Positions 1 through 10,909 of a DNA stretch of 64,000 bases are shown one piece after another (the first letter of the stretch is position 1; every line of letters begins with the position of its first letter). The notes below the pieces were generated by a model that saw only the letters and a program-made list of their open reading frames with translations, was not told the DNA's origin and searched no databases. Made by a program: the position numbers and the translations under genes. The stretch comes from Tupaia tana (Eukaryota; Chordata; Mammalia; Scandentia; Tupaiidae). The DNA is taken from assembly GCA_026018925.1 (NCBI GenBank), contig JAKSZU010000002.1:89493475-89557474 (forward strand), written 5' to 3'.

Positions 1-478
1 CGAACTGATAATTGATTTTCATTACTACTCATGCTCTTCTAGTTATATAGAACCACAGACTTGCTTGTTAATATATCTTTAGTTTCTGTAATACGTTTTT
101 ACATGTATTACATTTTTCTTGGAATTCAGAATTAAAACATAATTTATGATTTTAATGTTCATTTCTGAATTATCTTCACATTAAATAAGCATTTGATTTA
201 TCTATTTAACTCGTGAATACTTAAGTATATACCATAGGCCTAGTTGTTAAAGAAAATAGGTTATATGATGACAATATTATTAATCTTGTTTCTTATTAGT
301 GAGCAACAAATATGTATGTAGGAATAAAAAAACTGAAAAAATGAAAATCAAATTATTAATAACATGTTACTGATTTGGGGTCATTTTATTTTCTTTATTT
401 TACTGATTTGTAGTTGCTAAATTTTCTACAACAAGCATAGACTATTTTATTTTTCCTGTACATAAAAGTGGGGTGGGG

Positions 479-733
479 GGGCAACACACGGTATAGTGGT
501 TATGTCACTGGATTCCCACATGGCCGACTGCAGTTCAAGTCCCAGACCCAGTGACTCGAAACTCACACTAGGTATGTGTGCATGCAAGCCCAAGATCCCT
601 GGATGAGAATGGAGGAGAAGGCCTTGCAGCATGGCTATCCCCTTGAGGAATGATTTCTCATTTTCCTCTCACTATCTCTGTCTCTCTCTCTGGTGAGCAC
701 ACGTGTCCTAAGGAAAACACCTCTAAAAAAAAA
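479..733 (+). repeat. SINE-A (tRNA-derived), diverged copy
   Basis: It has a tRNA-like head with a box B resembling GGTTCRANTCC (CAGTTCAAGTCC), then the family body (AAGATCCCTGGATGAGAATGG, a CT-rich stretch, GAGCACACG) and a short A tail. The box A region is degraded (GGTATAGTGGTTATGTC). It is an older copy without a clear target-site duplication. Confidence 0.8.
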
Positions 734-1898
734 TGAGAGAAGGAATAAAAATAGATCATTTTCTTTTAACTACCAAAAATACTTATGTTAGTTTCTACTT
801 GCAGTAAATCATATTAGCTTTAAAGTTACTTTGATGTAAAAATAATTTTCATACATAAGAAGCAGCCTTTTAGTTCTTTCTCTGTGGTCGAATCTTTAGA
901 TTTGTTTTTAATAAAATGCCTACTTAAAAATGTATCAGTAACACCCATATCATGTTATCCGTATTGGAACTGTGGGAAGAGAGGCATTACTCAAGGAAAG
1001 AAATTGCTGTACTGAGGAAGCTGAAATGGTCTACTTTGTCCCCTGTTGTTTTAACTTCAAGAGAAAGACTGAGCAGCTACCACAATGAAAAACAAGCATA
1101 CATTTAAGTGTTATTTTAGGCCATTTTTAGAAAATCCAAATAGTATGACCATACGTTTGCTATGGACAGTTCTCAAATTAGCATGAATAATTCTTCTGGC
1201 CCCATTGAAAATTTTAAGTCAGAAGGATATCTTTGGGTGGCCTAAATTAAAAAATACGGGATCTTAAAAGAAATTTAGCCACAGAATATTTTGAAGTAAA
1301 TAATGATTAAAATTGTAAGATTATAGTTGTTATGTGTTTCTTATTCTTCTACCAGATTCTACCCCATTTTCTTATTTTTTTAGTCCTAGTTAAATTACGA
1401 ATTATCAGTTAGTGATATTTATCTGTTTGGGGCCCGTAGTGTTGATAAATTTTTCCAGACTCATAAATATTATGCTTGATGTTGGAATCTTGATAAATGC
1501 TGATAACATAAGTAAGTTTAATTACCTATTTGTCAAATCTGGTCTGTAGATTAGAGTTAGTAGATTTAGGAAATGAAAATATAAGTTGCCCAGTCAAATT
1601 TTAATTTCAGAAGACAAATACTTTTATAATATAAGTATGTCCCATGTAGTATTTGGAAATATATGTAGGGAAACATACAGTAGAAAAAAACATACAAGTA
1701 CAAAGAAGAAAATTTTTTTCCTAAGAAAACTTCTGAGAGAACATTAGGAATTCATACTCTAAGGGATAAAAATACATGGGAAAAACTTTCACATATGAAT
1801 ATAAAGTAATAAAAATGAAAACTTTCAAATAATATTGGAATGCTAATATCCCTTCTATTGGATTAATGTTTCATTGAGCTTAATTACAAGAACACATT

Positions 1899-2136
1899 GG
1901 CCTAGCCCTGGTGACACACAGATAGGAATATTACTGGGGCGGCTGGCAACTGCATGGGAGTCCTGGGTGTGTTTGCCAGGCCAGCCTGAACACACTGGCC
2001 GCAGTGGCACATGCCTGTGCTTCCAGCTAGTGAGAGGTTATGGGGGTGGGAGGATCACAACAGGGGCAAGACCCTGCCAAAAGTGCCTGTTTCTGGTTCC
2101 TGCCCATTTCTCTTTCATAAAGAGGGAAAAGGAGAA
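1899..2136 (+). repeat. Composite SINE with a 7SL/Alu-like 3' half
   Basis: The second half reads like the Alu right-arm core: GGCCGCAGTGGCACATGCCT, then a degenerate 'tcccagct' block, GGGTGGGAGGATCACAA and GCAAGACCCTG. The first half is of another origin, possibly tRNA-like. The end (CTCTTTCATAAAGAGGGAAAA) resembles the tail of the SINE-D copies in this window. The family assignment is tentative. Confidence 0.45.
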
Positions 2137-2787
2137 ATGAGCATAAAGCATATTTGTACATTTTCAAAGACGTAAGAGAAACTCAGAGTTAGTCAAGAAA
2201 TGTAACCTCTAAGGTAAGCCTATAAACTACCAAAATAATGCCTTGAATGTACCTGACATTGGTAAATTATTTAAAAGGAAATTAATTTTAGAGGTGATAT
2301 TTAGAAATACTTAGAATTATCTTCCCTTGGCCCTCTAGATTAGTACTACTAGAAATATAATGTGAACAACATATATAATTTTAAATTTTCTAGTAGCCAC
2401 ATTAAAAAGTAAAAAAAAAAAAAAAAAGGTGAAAATAATTATAACATATTTTATATAACCAGATACTATCATTTCAGCATTTAAGCATTATTTTTCAATT
2501 ATTGAGATATTTTACATTTATTTTTTGTAACGAAATCTTCATATCTGGTGCACATCATGGCCCTCTCATTGCACACTGGTTGTCCAGCACCATTTGGGCA
2601 AGGCACATTCCAGTGCTATCTAGCCACGTGTGGCTGCCATACTGGACAGCACTGCTCTAGTGCCATCTACTTCCTCCTCTACTTACTGACAGTACACCTG
2701 CTGCTGGGCATGAGAGGGGGTGTGGTTCCTGGTGCTTCAGCATATCAGTGATTTATCTATAGACCAGACATGTGGGGGAAATTAAAG

Positions 2788-2975
2788 GGGGGGACAGCAG
2801 GTGGCGTGGTAGTTAAGGGTGCTGGTCTCCCACATGGCCAACCAAGTTTCAAGTCTTGGAACCGGTGGCTTGTTTCCTCACTTCCTTTCTCTCTCCCCAC
2901 CCACCTTTCTGGTCAAATTAAAATAAATAAATAAAGATAAATAATAAAAAATAATTCTTTAAAAAAGAAAAAACA
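2788..2975 (+). repeat. SINE-B (short tRNA-derived SINE)
   Basis: The tRNA-like head (GTGGCGTGGTAGTTAAGG ... TTTCAAGTCTTGGAACC) is followed directly by a CT-rich stretch, GGTCAAATTAAAATAAATAA and an A-rich tail. It lacks the roughly 120-bp body that SINE-A carries after the head. Related copies lie at 15733, 35819, 39046 and 55167. Confidence 0.7.
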
Positions 2976-2987
2976 AGACCAGGCATG

Positions 2988-3112
2988 TGAGGGACTTTGA
3001 AAAGATAATGGAGAGTGGAACAACAACAACAAAAAAAAAAACCCACTTTGAAATCCTTACATAGTTTTTCGTAATGTATATTCCCATGAATTTTTGATGG
3101 CACCCCTCATAT
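2988..3112. mobile_element. MITE-B remnant (mariner-like)
   Basis: The ends resemble those of the clearer copies at 31681 and 39540: a start like GAGGGACTTTGAAAAGATAATGG and an end like CCATGAATTTTTGATGGCACCCCTCATA. The middle is rearranged around an A-rich run. Confidence is low because the copy is diverged. Confidence 0.4.
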
Positions 3113-3394
3113 ATTTGCAAAATTCATCGTAATTTAATTAAGTTATGAATTTCCAGTTAGTGTTTTTTTCCCTCTCTTTGGGGCTTATAATGTAATGTTA
3201 GTATCTCTTTTCAGACTCAAATATTGCACTTGAAGTTGGGATCCTGTCAGTGAGTCAGTGTGCACAATTTCAATTCAGTGTGCATTCAACCTGTTTTTAA
3301 GGGTCTGGTCTCTGTCCACATTGGCATCAACATATTTACTCTGTGGATTAAAATATTAACATTAATAATAAGATATTAAACATCTGTATTGCAG

Positions 3395-3765
3395 GTACCA
3401 TATTAAGATTAAAAGGTGCAATCTTGAGAATGGCGTTTCTAGACACCACAGGCTGCTTAGTGCCACCTGCATTTGAACCCTGGAGAGAACACAATGTTCC
3501 TGAGGAAAAAGATGAGAAGGAGAAATCGAAAAAAACGGCGTCCTGTCTCTGTGTCCCCCTCCTCTTCTCAGGAAATTAGTGAAAACCAGTATGCAGTGAT
3601 ATGTTCTGAAAAGCAAGCAAAAGTAATCTCACTGCCAACCCAGAACTGTGCTTATAAGCAAAACATTACAGAGACCTCATTTGTGCTTCGCGGAGATATT
3701 GTAGCATTGAGCAACAGTATCTGCCTTGCGTGTTTCTGTGCCAATGGACATATTATGACTTTTAG
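3395..3765 (+). CDS. STXBP5: STXBP5 (tomosyn-1) internal coding exon, frame broken by one base
   Basis: Tomosyn-1 is a soluble regulator of exocytosis. It binds syntaxin and SNAP-25 through a C-terminal R-SNARE and so limits assembly of fusion-competent SNARE complexes. This exon encodes part of the second WD40 beta-propeller. It starts after the acceptor TTGCAG at 3394 with two bases completing a codon (then TILRLKGAILRMAFLDTTG) and ends in ..CFCANGHIMTF plus AG, before the donor GTAAGA. The frame is open from 3397 to an A run at 3529-3535. That run has seven A's, where the tomosyn reading (..KEKSKK then RRPVSVSPSSSQ..) needs six. As written, translation leaves frame and meets TAG at 3577-3579. 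Downstream of the run the correct frame (frame 2) is intact and typical of tomosyn. Expected length is 370 nt; 371 are present. A sequencing or assembly error is likelier than a true loss, because all later exons are clean. I chose STXBP5 over its paralogue STXBP5L from residues such as RPLLDVYYLPLTNM and GVVGELARARLALDERGQKL, as I remember the two proteins. Confidence 0.93.
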
Positions 3766-4049
3766 GTAAGAGACAATTTTTTAAACAGAGGTAGAGCATT
3801 TCCTTCCTCAAATTATATTACATAAATAAAGTTAGTTTGAAAGAAATACTTTTAATTATAGCCTTACACACTTAAGAGTTTATTTGGTTAATGGTGAACA
3901 AATATTTGAGGAGTATAAATCATTTTTTATGTTTGTATACCCACTCAGGTAAACACAGTAATAAGATTTGCCATGTTTAACTTCTATAATGCTTTAAGAT
4001 TAAAACCTACCTTATTTGTTATTAACAAGTTTTTAACTTTTTTCTCAAG
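3766..4049 (+). other. STXBP5: STXBP5 intron (284 bp)
   Basis: Short intron from donor GTAAGA to acceptor TTTTTTCTCAAG. It is unique AT-rich sequence with no repeat that I recognise. Confidence 0.9.
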
Positions 4050-4215
4050 TTTGCCAAGTCTAAGGCCTTTATTGGATGTGTATTACTTGCCCCTGACCAA
4101 TATGCGGATAGCTAGAACATTCTGTTTCACCAACAACGGACAAGCATTATATCTTGTTTCACCTACAGAAATCCAGAGACTTACATATAGTCAGGAGACC
4201 TGTGAAAATCTTCAG
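4050..4215 (+). CDS. STXBP5: STXBP5 coding exon, end of the second beta-propeller
   Basis: One base completes a serine codon with the AG of the previous exon; then 55 codons follow, from LPSLRPLLDVYYLPLTNM through RIARTFCFTNNGQALYLVSP to TYSQETCENLQ. It is read straight through with no stop. The acceptor is TTTTTTCTCAAG and the donor CAG|GTAAAT. This segment closes the tomosyn propeller region and precedes the tail that wraps towards the SNARE motif. The phases on both sides agree with the neighbouring exons. No oddity seen. Confidence 0.96.
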
Positions 4216-4639
4216 GTAAATAATAAAAATACTACTATAATTTTTTTTTTAGAGCTCAAGTTATCTCTAAGGGCCTCTAAACTATCTATCCTCACACCCA
4301 AGGGATTGTATAAATGAATATGATTATATAGTTTTCCTCTATTTTTGTTGATCTTTTTTTTGAGAAACTATCAAAAAATTATTTAAATACAGAACTATAT
4401 CTTATGTTAGTATTTAAGTGCCACATGTGCTTGCACATGTGTTAGAAAAAATCAATTTAGTTTTACCTTCTAAAATAGAAGTGTTGTTGAAATACTGAGC
4501 CAAGCTATTGATTGCTATTTAGAAGAAATTTCTATCGAAAGGACCTTACTAGTGAAAGTTGTTGTAGTTAATTAATCCTTTTCTACTCATGTATAATTTT
4601 TTAATTTGTGGCCTACTATTTTTAGACTATGAGTTTTAG

Positions 4640-4850
4640 ACTCAAAACTGAATTTAAGTCTGTTCTGGTTAAACACGCAGTTATATGACTTCAGTGTGTT
4701 TCTTAATGTGTCTGAGCTTCATCATCTTTGAAAATTAAGATAAAAATGGTATCTTAAGAGAGTATGATATGGATTAAAGGAAACACATAAAAGGCTTAGC
4801 TGAGTGCCTGGTATGCAGTACGTTTATATAATGTCTAATGTTGTTATTTC
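4640..4850 (+). repeat. MIR-like ancient SINE
   Basis: The order of words follows MIR: 'gttatatgacttcagtgtgt', 'ctgagcttcatcatc', 'aaaattaagataaaaatggta', then a GGCTTAGCTGAGTGCCTGGTA end. It is diverged and the edges are approximate. Confidence 0.6.
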
Positions 4851-5009
4851 AGTATGCTAGACTATATTAGAAAATTAGTCCTGAAACATTTTACTTCAGA
4901 ACTTAGGAAGTTTTGAAAATCATCCTCCACCCAAATATAAGTAAGAATCTAAATCTAAATTGTTTAAGATTATTATTCTGCTACTAAAAGTCAAGAATGA
5001 AAATAAAAC

Positions 5010-5280
5010 GGGAACCAGCAGTTAGCGTAATGGCGATGTCGCTGGACTCCCACGTAGTTGACCGCGGTTCGCGTCCCGGACCCGGTGGCTTAAAACTCAC
5101 ACCAGGCGCGTGTGCGTACGTGCCCAAGATCCCGAGAGGAGAATGGAGGAGAAGGGATTGCGGCATGACCATCCCCCCTGGGGGGTGATTTCTCTCTTTC
5201 TGTCTTTCTGTCTCTGTCTGTCTGTCTGGCGAGCGCACGCGCCCTATAGCGAAAACCTCTCAAAAAAAAAAAAAAAAAAA
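5010..5280 (+). repeat. SINE-A, young copy with perfect TSD
   Basis: Full-length copy: tRNA-like head (GGGAACCAGCAGTTAGCG), body and CT-rich region, CCTATAGCGAAAACC and a long A tail. It is flanked by an exact 17-bp duplication AAGAATGAAAATAAAAC at 4993-5009 and 5281-5297. It lies in sense orientation between two STXBP5 exons. Confidence 0.95.
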
Positions 5281-5390
5281 AAGAATGAAAATAAAACCAG
5301 GTCTATCTGGTTCCAAATTTTACTTCACTAAAGTTATTCTTCGTAACTATACTCTGTTTGTATTTTTTACCTTACCTTTATAAAACTGTA

Positions 5391-5495
5391 AACACATTAA
5401 ACAACAGGTAAATTAGGAAATGTAAGCCATAATTATCAAGTGGGGTAAATTTTAAAAATATATCTTTACACTAACACTATTTATATGTAATACTA
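5391..5495 (+). repeat. 105-bp direct repeat, copy 1
   Basis: Identical base for base to 6748-6852 by eye. The flanks differ on both sides. The content is unique AT-rich intron sequence starting AACACATTAAACAACAGG, with no known repeat signature. Confidence 0.95.
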
Positions 5496-6747
5496 CTCTT
5501 GATTTAGCATAAAAGGCATTCAAATGTAACTGTTGCCATTATTGTCATTATTGTTGTATCGATTTAACAGGCAGCTTAAATTATGACCTGGGAAATAAAG
5601 TTTAAAAAGGATTGGAAATATGCCTAAAATTACCTTTGTTATATAGTGGTGTATAAATTTCAGTGTAATAATAGGTAACCGTATGTTCTGTGGTGGGTTT
5701 TGTAAGTTTTATTTGTTCAATTTAGAAATTCTTTTATTCTACAGTTACTCCGCTTTATTAGAATTTTTTCTTTATAGATTCAGAGGAAAGACTAAGAATG
5801 TAAGAGCTTCCATCCACTTCAGTAATTTAAATGAAACTCTGTTAAGTGATGTTAATAATTATCTTATACTTTGACAGTCTGGTTGGAGAGCCAACATGAA
5901 TGTGGATAAGTTTAAAGCAAAATCTGTGGACATTCTTTATTAGCGTTTTTAGCCCAGCCATGGGGAGAAACCTGACAAATACATACTTTCACTCCAGCTA
6001 TAAAAATGTAATGAAGCATACACAGAACTACCTGTCCAATAGTTGATTTGTCCATTGTATCATAACTACTTCTCTTTCATGATCAGAAATGCAACCCCAA
6101 AGCCTTGATGTATTTTTAATTTACTTCTATGGCTTTCTTAGGCTACTTTGTAAATATTGCTGTTACCAGTCCTTTTCTTACAGAAAACGTTCTTTTCTCT
6201 AAATGTTACTAAAATGATGTCAGCCATCTTTCTTCCTTTCTCCTGACTTAAATTCTTATCATTTATGGTCTCTGAAGAATATTGACAGTAATTTCAGAAA
6301 ACTCTGACTATACAGAAGAAAGCCTTCCCATCTTGTTGCTGAATTTCTGAAATTCAGATGTGTATTGGCATAATTTTCACCTCAGTGTATGTTTATGAAA
6401 ATAGAAGTTGGTATGTCTAAATTACTAATTTCTGACTGAGCTAAAAATTATAATTCTAAAACTACATCGTTACACTGGACTTTTAAACTTGCTAGTGAAA
6501 ATTTTTCTGTAGGAAGACCTAGAGTTACATGAAAATTTCGTCTGGGAGGTTAGCATCTCTTCACACACTAGGGAGAAATATCATCTGTCTGAGATACAGA
6601 GAAAGTAATGCAGCAAAAGGGGCAAACAGCAAGTTAGGCTTAGTGAATTTAGTCTTAGAAATTCCCTATTTGAGAAGTCAGTATGTATCTGACCATACTG
6701 ACAATATGAAATATGCTCATTAATTGTGAGTTTTGATAGGTAGCATG

Positions 6748-6852
6748 AACACATTAAACAACAGGTAAATTAGGAAATGTAAGCCATAATTATCAAGTGG
6801 GGTAAATTTTAAAAATATATCTTTACACTAACACTATTTATATGTAATACTA
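6748..6852 (+). repeat. 105-bp direct repeat, copy 2
   Basis: Second copy of 5391-5495, 1357 bp downstream and in the same orientation. It lies 87 bp before the next STXBP5 exon. Confidence 0.95.
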
Positions 6853-6939
6853 AATTGAAAAGTTTACAGTGATGATTTATGACCTATAGTTTGGGTTCTA
6901 AGAAGTTTTAACAATTGCAATTTGTTTTGATTTTTAAAG

Positions 6940-7051
6940 GAAATGTTGGGTGAACTCTTCACTCCTGTAGAAACACCTGAAGCACCGAACCGGGGATTCT
7001 TTAAAGGCTTGTTTGGAGGCGGTGCACAGTCTCTTGATAGAGAAGAACTAT
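6940..7051 (+). CDS. STXBP5: STXBP5 coding exon, propeller-to-SNARE linker
   Basis: Thirty-seven codons plus one base: EMLGELFTPVETPEAPNRGF, then FKGLFGGGAQSLDREEL and the first base of a Phe codon. This is the conserved linker just before the R-SNARE in tomosyn. The acceptor is TTTTTAAAG and the donor TAT|GTAAGT is near-ideal. The open frame fits the exons on both sides. Confidence 0.96.
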
Positions 7052-8141
7052 GTAAGTCGATTTATTTAATTTGGATAATATATCTATAGGAAAAAAATTT
7101 GAGCCATATGAATTTTTCTTACATGTGTTAATTATGTTTTTTCCCTACTCTGTCACAATAATTAATATATCCATGTTCTAACCAAATTCATAAATCATTT
7201 TTCATCATTCTATCCAAAATCAAAGGAATATTTTATTCAGGGAACCAAAATCAAAACAGCATCATGTGACTAAAAGACAATATTCACAATGTTAAATGAA
7301 TAACTTAGAAAGTATTTTCTGTAAATGAGATCTTCATTATTATTTCAATTCTGTAATTGTCTTTAATTGATGACCTTAAATTCGAAGAAGTTTTTAATTC
7401 TATATGCTGTCTTGCAAAACTTCCAAAACTATTTTCATTGCACTATAATGTTATTTAAAAGAGAAACATCTTATTTACTACTTTCCACATAATTGGCATA
7501 AACATTTGGTCACTGAATGAATTAATAAATCAATGCCTGACCCTTCAAATGAGAGCTGCTATTTGTCCTTGAATTTTTTTTTCTAAAATATTTTAGGATT
7601 GTTATTTCATGTTTGATGAATCAAAAAATTGTAACATTAATAGCAGTAAGAAGCCATATAAATGCAATTTCATTTTTAAAACTTACCCAGATGATTGGTC
7701 CATAGTTTTAATTTAGTTAAGAAAATAAAAATTGTTCTTTAAGTCAGTGTGGCACTGTTAATTTAGAATAACATTGTCCTTCAGAAAATTGGTAAGTTGT
7801 ACAAAGCTCAAAAAAAGGTATGTATTTTAAGTTCTTAAAAACACCAAAGGACTAATAGTTTTTAATAAGGAGGATCAGTGTGAAAGAATGGGATCCCATA
7901 GTGGTAAGCTTGGCAGTTTGGGGCCACTTTTACCCTGAATTACTCTGCTAATCTGAAGTAGAAAACTGAGATATACTATGCTGTGTTAGGGATAGCAAGA
8001 TGGGCTCCCAGGCCTGGCCAGGGTGAGTACCTGATATAATTCCTTCTTATAGCAAGAACCCCAAAGGGCCACAGCTTAGAAGTAAGGGTGAACTGGAAGT
8101 AAATCAGCCCTCAGACACACACAGATTTTCAGCTGAGTTTA

Positions 8142-8172
<31 letters not shown>

Positions 8173-8271
8173 GAGTGATTCGATGTTAATTAAGATTTTT
8201 TTAGACTGCCAGAATTCCTGGCTCTTGGCGAGCAAATCAAAAATGTTCTCTATAAAAAGATACTATATTTC

Positions 8272-8277
8272 TTTCTT

Positions 8278-8311
<34 letters not shown>

Positions 8312-8552
8312 AGAGGTTTTTGCTATAGGGCGTGTGCGCTATCCAGAAAGACAGAGAGAGACAAAAAAACGAGAAATCACCCCCCGGGGGCATGGCCACA
8401 CTGCAGTCTCTTCTCCTCTAGTCTCCTCTCGGGATCTTGGGCACACACGCACATGTGCCCAGCGTGAGTTAAAGCCACTGGGTCCAGGACTCAAACCGTG
8501 GTCGACTACATGGGAGTCCAGTGACATAGTCATTATGCTAACTGCTGGTCCC
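8272..8552 (-). repeat. SINE-A, minus strand, with TSD
   Basis: Reverse-complement copy: T run, GCTATAGGGCGTGTGCGC, the CT-rich region read as AG, the body, then the tRNA head ending CTAACTGCTGGTCCC. The exact target duplication AAAGATACTATATTTC lies at 8256-8271 and 8553-8568. Confidence 0.95.
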
Positions 8553-9063
8553 AAAGATACTATATTTCAAGACCTGAAATTATTTCTCCAAATAATTTTT
8601 CAAATATATAATCATAGATAACCAAGAACACTAGGACTCAACACAAAGATCACTAAAACAGAAAAAACAGACGCAGAATCTTAGATACTTCACATATTGA
8701 AATTTTCTAATACAATTATATATATTACGTTTAAGAAGATAAGTACAATGTCTAAACATTTTATCATGTAACTGTAAAGTGTAGATATCAAAATGGTAGA
8801 TAAGAAAGAAACTAAAATAAAATTTCCAGAAATGAAAAATTCAGAAAGCAAGCTTAAAAAACTCAGTAGGTGGACTTAACTTCAAATTATATGCAGTAAA
8901 AGAGAATTATGTAACTTAAAGATAGGTCAGAAAAAATTACCCAAAAGGTATCCCAAAGAAACAAAAACACATATAAAATATAGAGGAATGGATTTTAAAA
9001 AAATACAAATTGCAGTAAGAAGATTTAGCATATAGTTAGACCCTCTCAAAAAAGAAATAGGAG

Positions 9064-9330
9064 GGAACCAGCAGTTAGTGTAATGGCTATGTCGCTGGAC
9101 TCCCACGTAGTCGACCATGGTTCGCGTCCCGGACCCGGTGGCTTAAAACTCACGCCGGGCGCGTGTGCGTGCATGCCCAAGATCCCGAGAGGAGAATGGA
9201 GGAGAAGGGATTGCGGCGTGACCATCCCCTCTGGGAGGTGAGTTCTTGCTTTCTGTCTCTCTGTCTCTCTCTGTCTGTCTGGCGAGCGCACGCGCCCTAT
9301 AGTGAAAACCTCTCCAAAAAAAAAAAAAAA
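9064..9330 (+). repeat. SINE-A, young copy
   Basis: Full-length, starting GGAACCAGCAGTTAGTG and ending CCTATAGTGAAAACC plus an A tail. The probable target duplication is short (AAATAGGA on both sides). It lies about 95 bp upstream of another copy in the same orientation. Confidence 0.92.
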
Positions 9331-9425
9331 AATAGGACAGAATATGAAGGAAAAAAATCAATATATAAAAATAATGTATGAAATTTTTTTAGAATTGATA
9401 GCTGATACCAATCCACAAATTCAAG

Positions 9426-9699
9426 GGAACCAGCAGTTAGCGTAATGGCTATGTCGCTGGACTCCCACGTAGTCGACCGCGGTTCGCGTCTCGGACCCGG
9501 TGGCTTACAACTCACGCTGGGCACGTGTGCGTGCGTGCCCAAGATCCCGAGAGGAGAATGGAGGAGAAGGGATTGCGGCGTGACCATCCCCCCTGGGGGG
9601 TGATTTCTCGCTTTCTGTCTCTATGTCTCTCTCTGTCTGTCTGGCGAGCGCACGCGCCCTATAGCGAAAAACCTCTCCAAAAAAAAAAAAAAAAAAAAA
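9426..9699 (+). repeat. SINE-A, young copy with TSD
   Basis: Full-length, with the exact target duplication ATCCACAAATTCAAG at 9411-9425 and 9700-9714. The A tail is about 20 bases. The head carries an intact box A (TAGCGTAATGG) and a box B close to consensus (GGTTCGCGTCT). Confidence 0.95.
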
Positions 9700-9719
9700 A
9701 TCCACAAATTCAAGAAACC

Positions 9720-9937
9720 TAGTGAATTTCAAGGACATTTTTAAATTGTTAACTACTATGTGATTTGCAATTATAGCACACCAAAGACAAAGAGGAAATC
9801 TTTAAGGTGGCAAGAGAAAAACAATGGGTACCTATAGATTGATACCTGGCTTCTCAGTAGCCAGAGATGCTAAGATGATACTTGATCTACCATTCTATTA
9901 CAAAGAAAATGTTCTTCAAGAATAAGACATTTTTACA
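9720..9937 (+). mobile_element. Old L1/HAL1-like fragment
   Basis: The text follows old L1/HAL1: ACCAAAGACAAAGAGGAAAT, 'aaggtggcaagagaaaaacaa', 'atacctggcttctcagtagccagagatgc', 'tctattacaaagaaaatgttcttcaagaat'. It is strongly decayed, and similar AT-rich flanks on either side may belong to it. Confidence 0.5.
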
Positions 9938-10171
9938 GTCCAGATGGTGGTACAGCAGTAAAACACAGTGCTCTGTAAGGCGATCCTACATGGAAACATT
10001 TCCAGTTTTAGTCTGGAGACCTCCCTGAGTATGACAAGGAAACATGTACCCATGGTGCAGAGCTGGCTGAGAGTGGACTGCGGCATCAAGACTCTGTTGA
10101 GGGTGGTGTCTGTCTGTCTGACTACCTCTCTCTCATTCACTCTCTTGCTCATGAAGGGGAAAAAGAAAAAG
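9938..10171 (+). repeat. SINE-C
   Basis: Member of a second SINE family shared with 16055, 44808, 54128 and 62265. Common words are GGTGGTACAGCAGTAAAACA, GCTCTGTAAGGCGATCC, ACATGG, GGAGACCTCCCTGAGTAT, CTGGCTGAGAGTGGACTGCG, 'aagactctgttgag', then a CT-rich stretch and CTCATGAAGGGGAAAAAG. Confidence 0.65.
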
Positions 10172-10597
10172 GATGAGATCTTTTAGACAAATGAAAAATG
10201 AAATTCTAAAGGGTGTACTTCAGATAGAAGGAAAGTAATCCTCAATGGAATGTCAAAAATGTATAAACAATTAGAACAAAATATATGCATAATATAATTA
10301 ATGTAGTATTTATAAACGAAAAATCTTGTGATATGTGTGTACACACATACACAAACAATATCACCAAAAAACGGCATAAAGGTCAGAGAATGAGAAAGGG
10401 TAAATAGATTTAAGGTGACCTGAGGTCCTTATAGTTTTTGAGAAACTTGTAAAAGAAAGTATCAGTAACATGGATAAGTTAAGGATGCATGTCTTAATTT
10501 CTACGGTAACTTCTAAAACCTAGAAAAATAGTATGTAACCTCGAGATGGATAACAGGAAAATCACAGTCATTCCAATAGCAGTCAAGATAGAAAGGG

Positions 10598-10599
<2 letters not shown>

Positions 10600-10633
<34 letters not shown>
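10600..10633 (+). repeat. (CA)n microsatellite
   Basis: Pure CA dinucleotide run of about 17 units, followed by an A-rich stretch. Confidence 0.98.
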
Positions 10634-10635
<2 letters not shown>

Positions 10636-10909
10636 CAAACAGAATAAATAGAAAGCACATAAAGGTTGATAGATTTACCTTCAGTATAAATAATGGTAGT
10701 TAATGAAGTAGTACAAATGCTCCAGTTAAAAGACAAATATTGTTAGACTGAGTTTTAAAATATGCTTTGTTTATAGGAGACTTTTTTAAAAACGTAAGCA
10801 CACAGAAAGGTTAAGATTTAAAAAGATGGGAAGGCATGAACACAGATGAAGAATCACCTGGTATTATATCAGAAAACACAGACATTGAGGAATTATTTAA
10901 TGTATCTCA

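Larger units (their letters stand above)
1..3394 (+). other. STXBP5: STXBP5 intron, 3' part (upstream exon not in view)
   Basis: AT-rich non-coding sequence that ends in the acceptor TGTATTGCAG before the first visible exon. I see no other exon in it. It holds an old SINE-A copy (479-733), a 7SL-like composite (1899-2136), a SINE-B copy (2788-2975) and a MITE-B-like remnant (2988-3112). The stretches 1-478, 734-1898 and 2137-2787 show nothing I can name apart from a poly-A run near 2410. Confidence 0.8.
4216..6939 (+). other. STXBP5: STXBP5 intron (2.7 kb)
   Basis: The intron has donor GTAAAT and acceptor GATTTTTAAAG. It contains a MIR-like stretch (4640-4850), a young SINE-A (5010-5280) and two identical 105-bp blocks (5391-5495 and 6748-6852). 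The sequence between those blocks (5496-6747) looks like ordinary unique AT-rich intron with no mobile-element signature. Confidence 0.85.

Noticed and set aside
5010-5090. tRNA gene at SINE heads
   Set aside because: Boxes A and B are present, but the cloverleaf is not complete and the segment is part of a repeated SINE with an A tail.
5391-6852. Reading the 105-bp pair as LTRs or long target duplications of an insert
   Set aside because: The copies lack TG..CA ends, and the 1252 bp between them has no retroviral, L1 or transposase text or A tail.
10600-10633. CRISPR-like or satellite array
   Set aside because: It is a plain CA dinucleotide run; no spaced repeats were seen anywhere.
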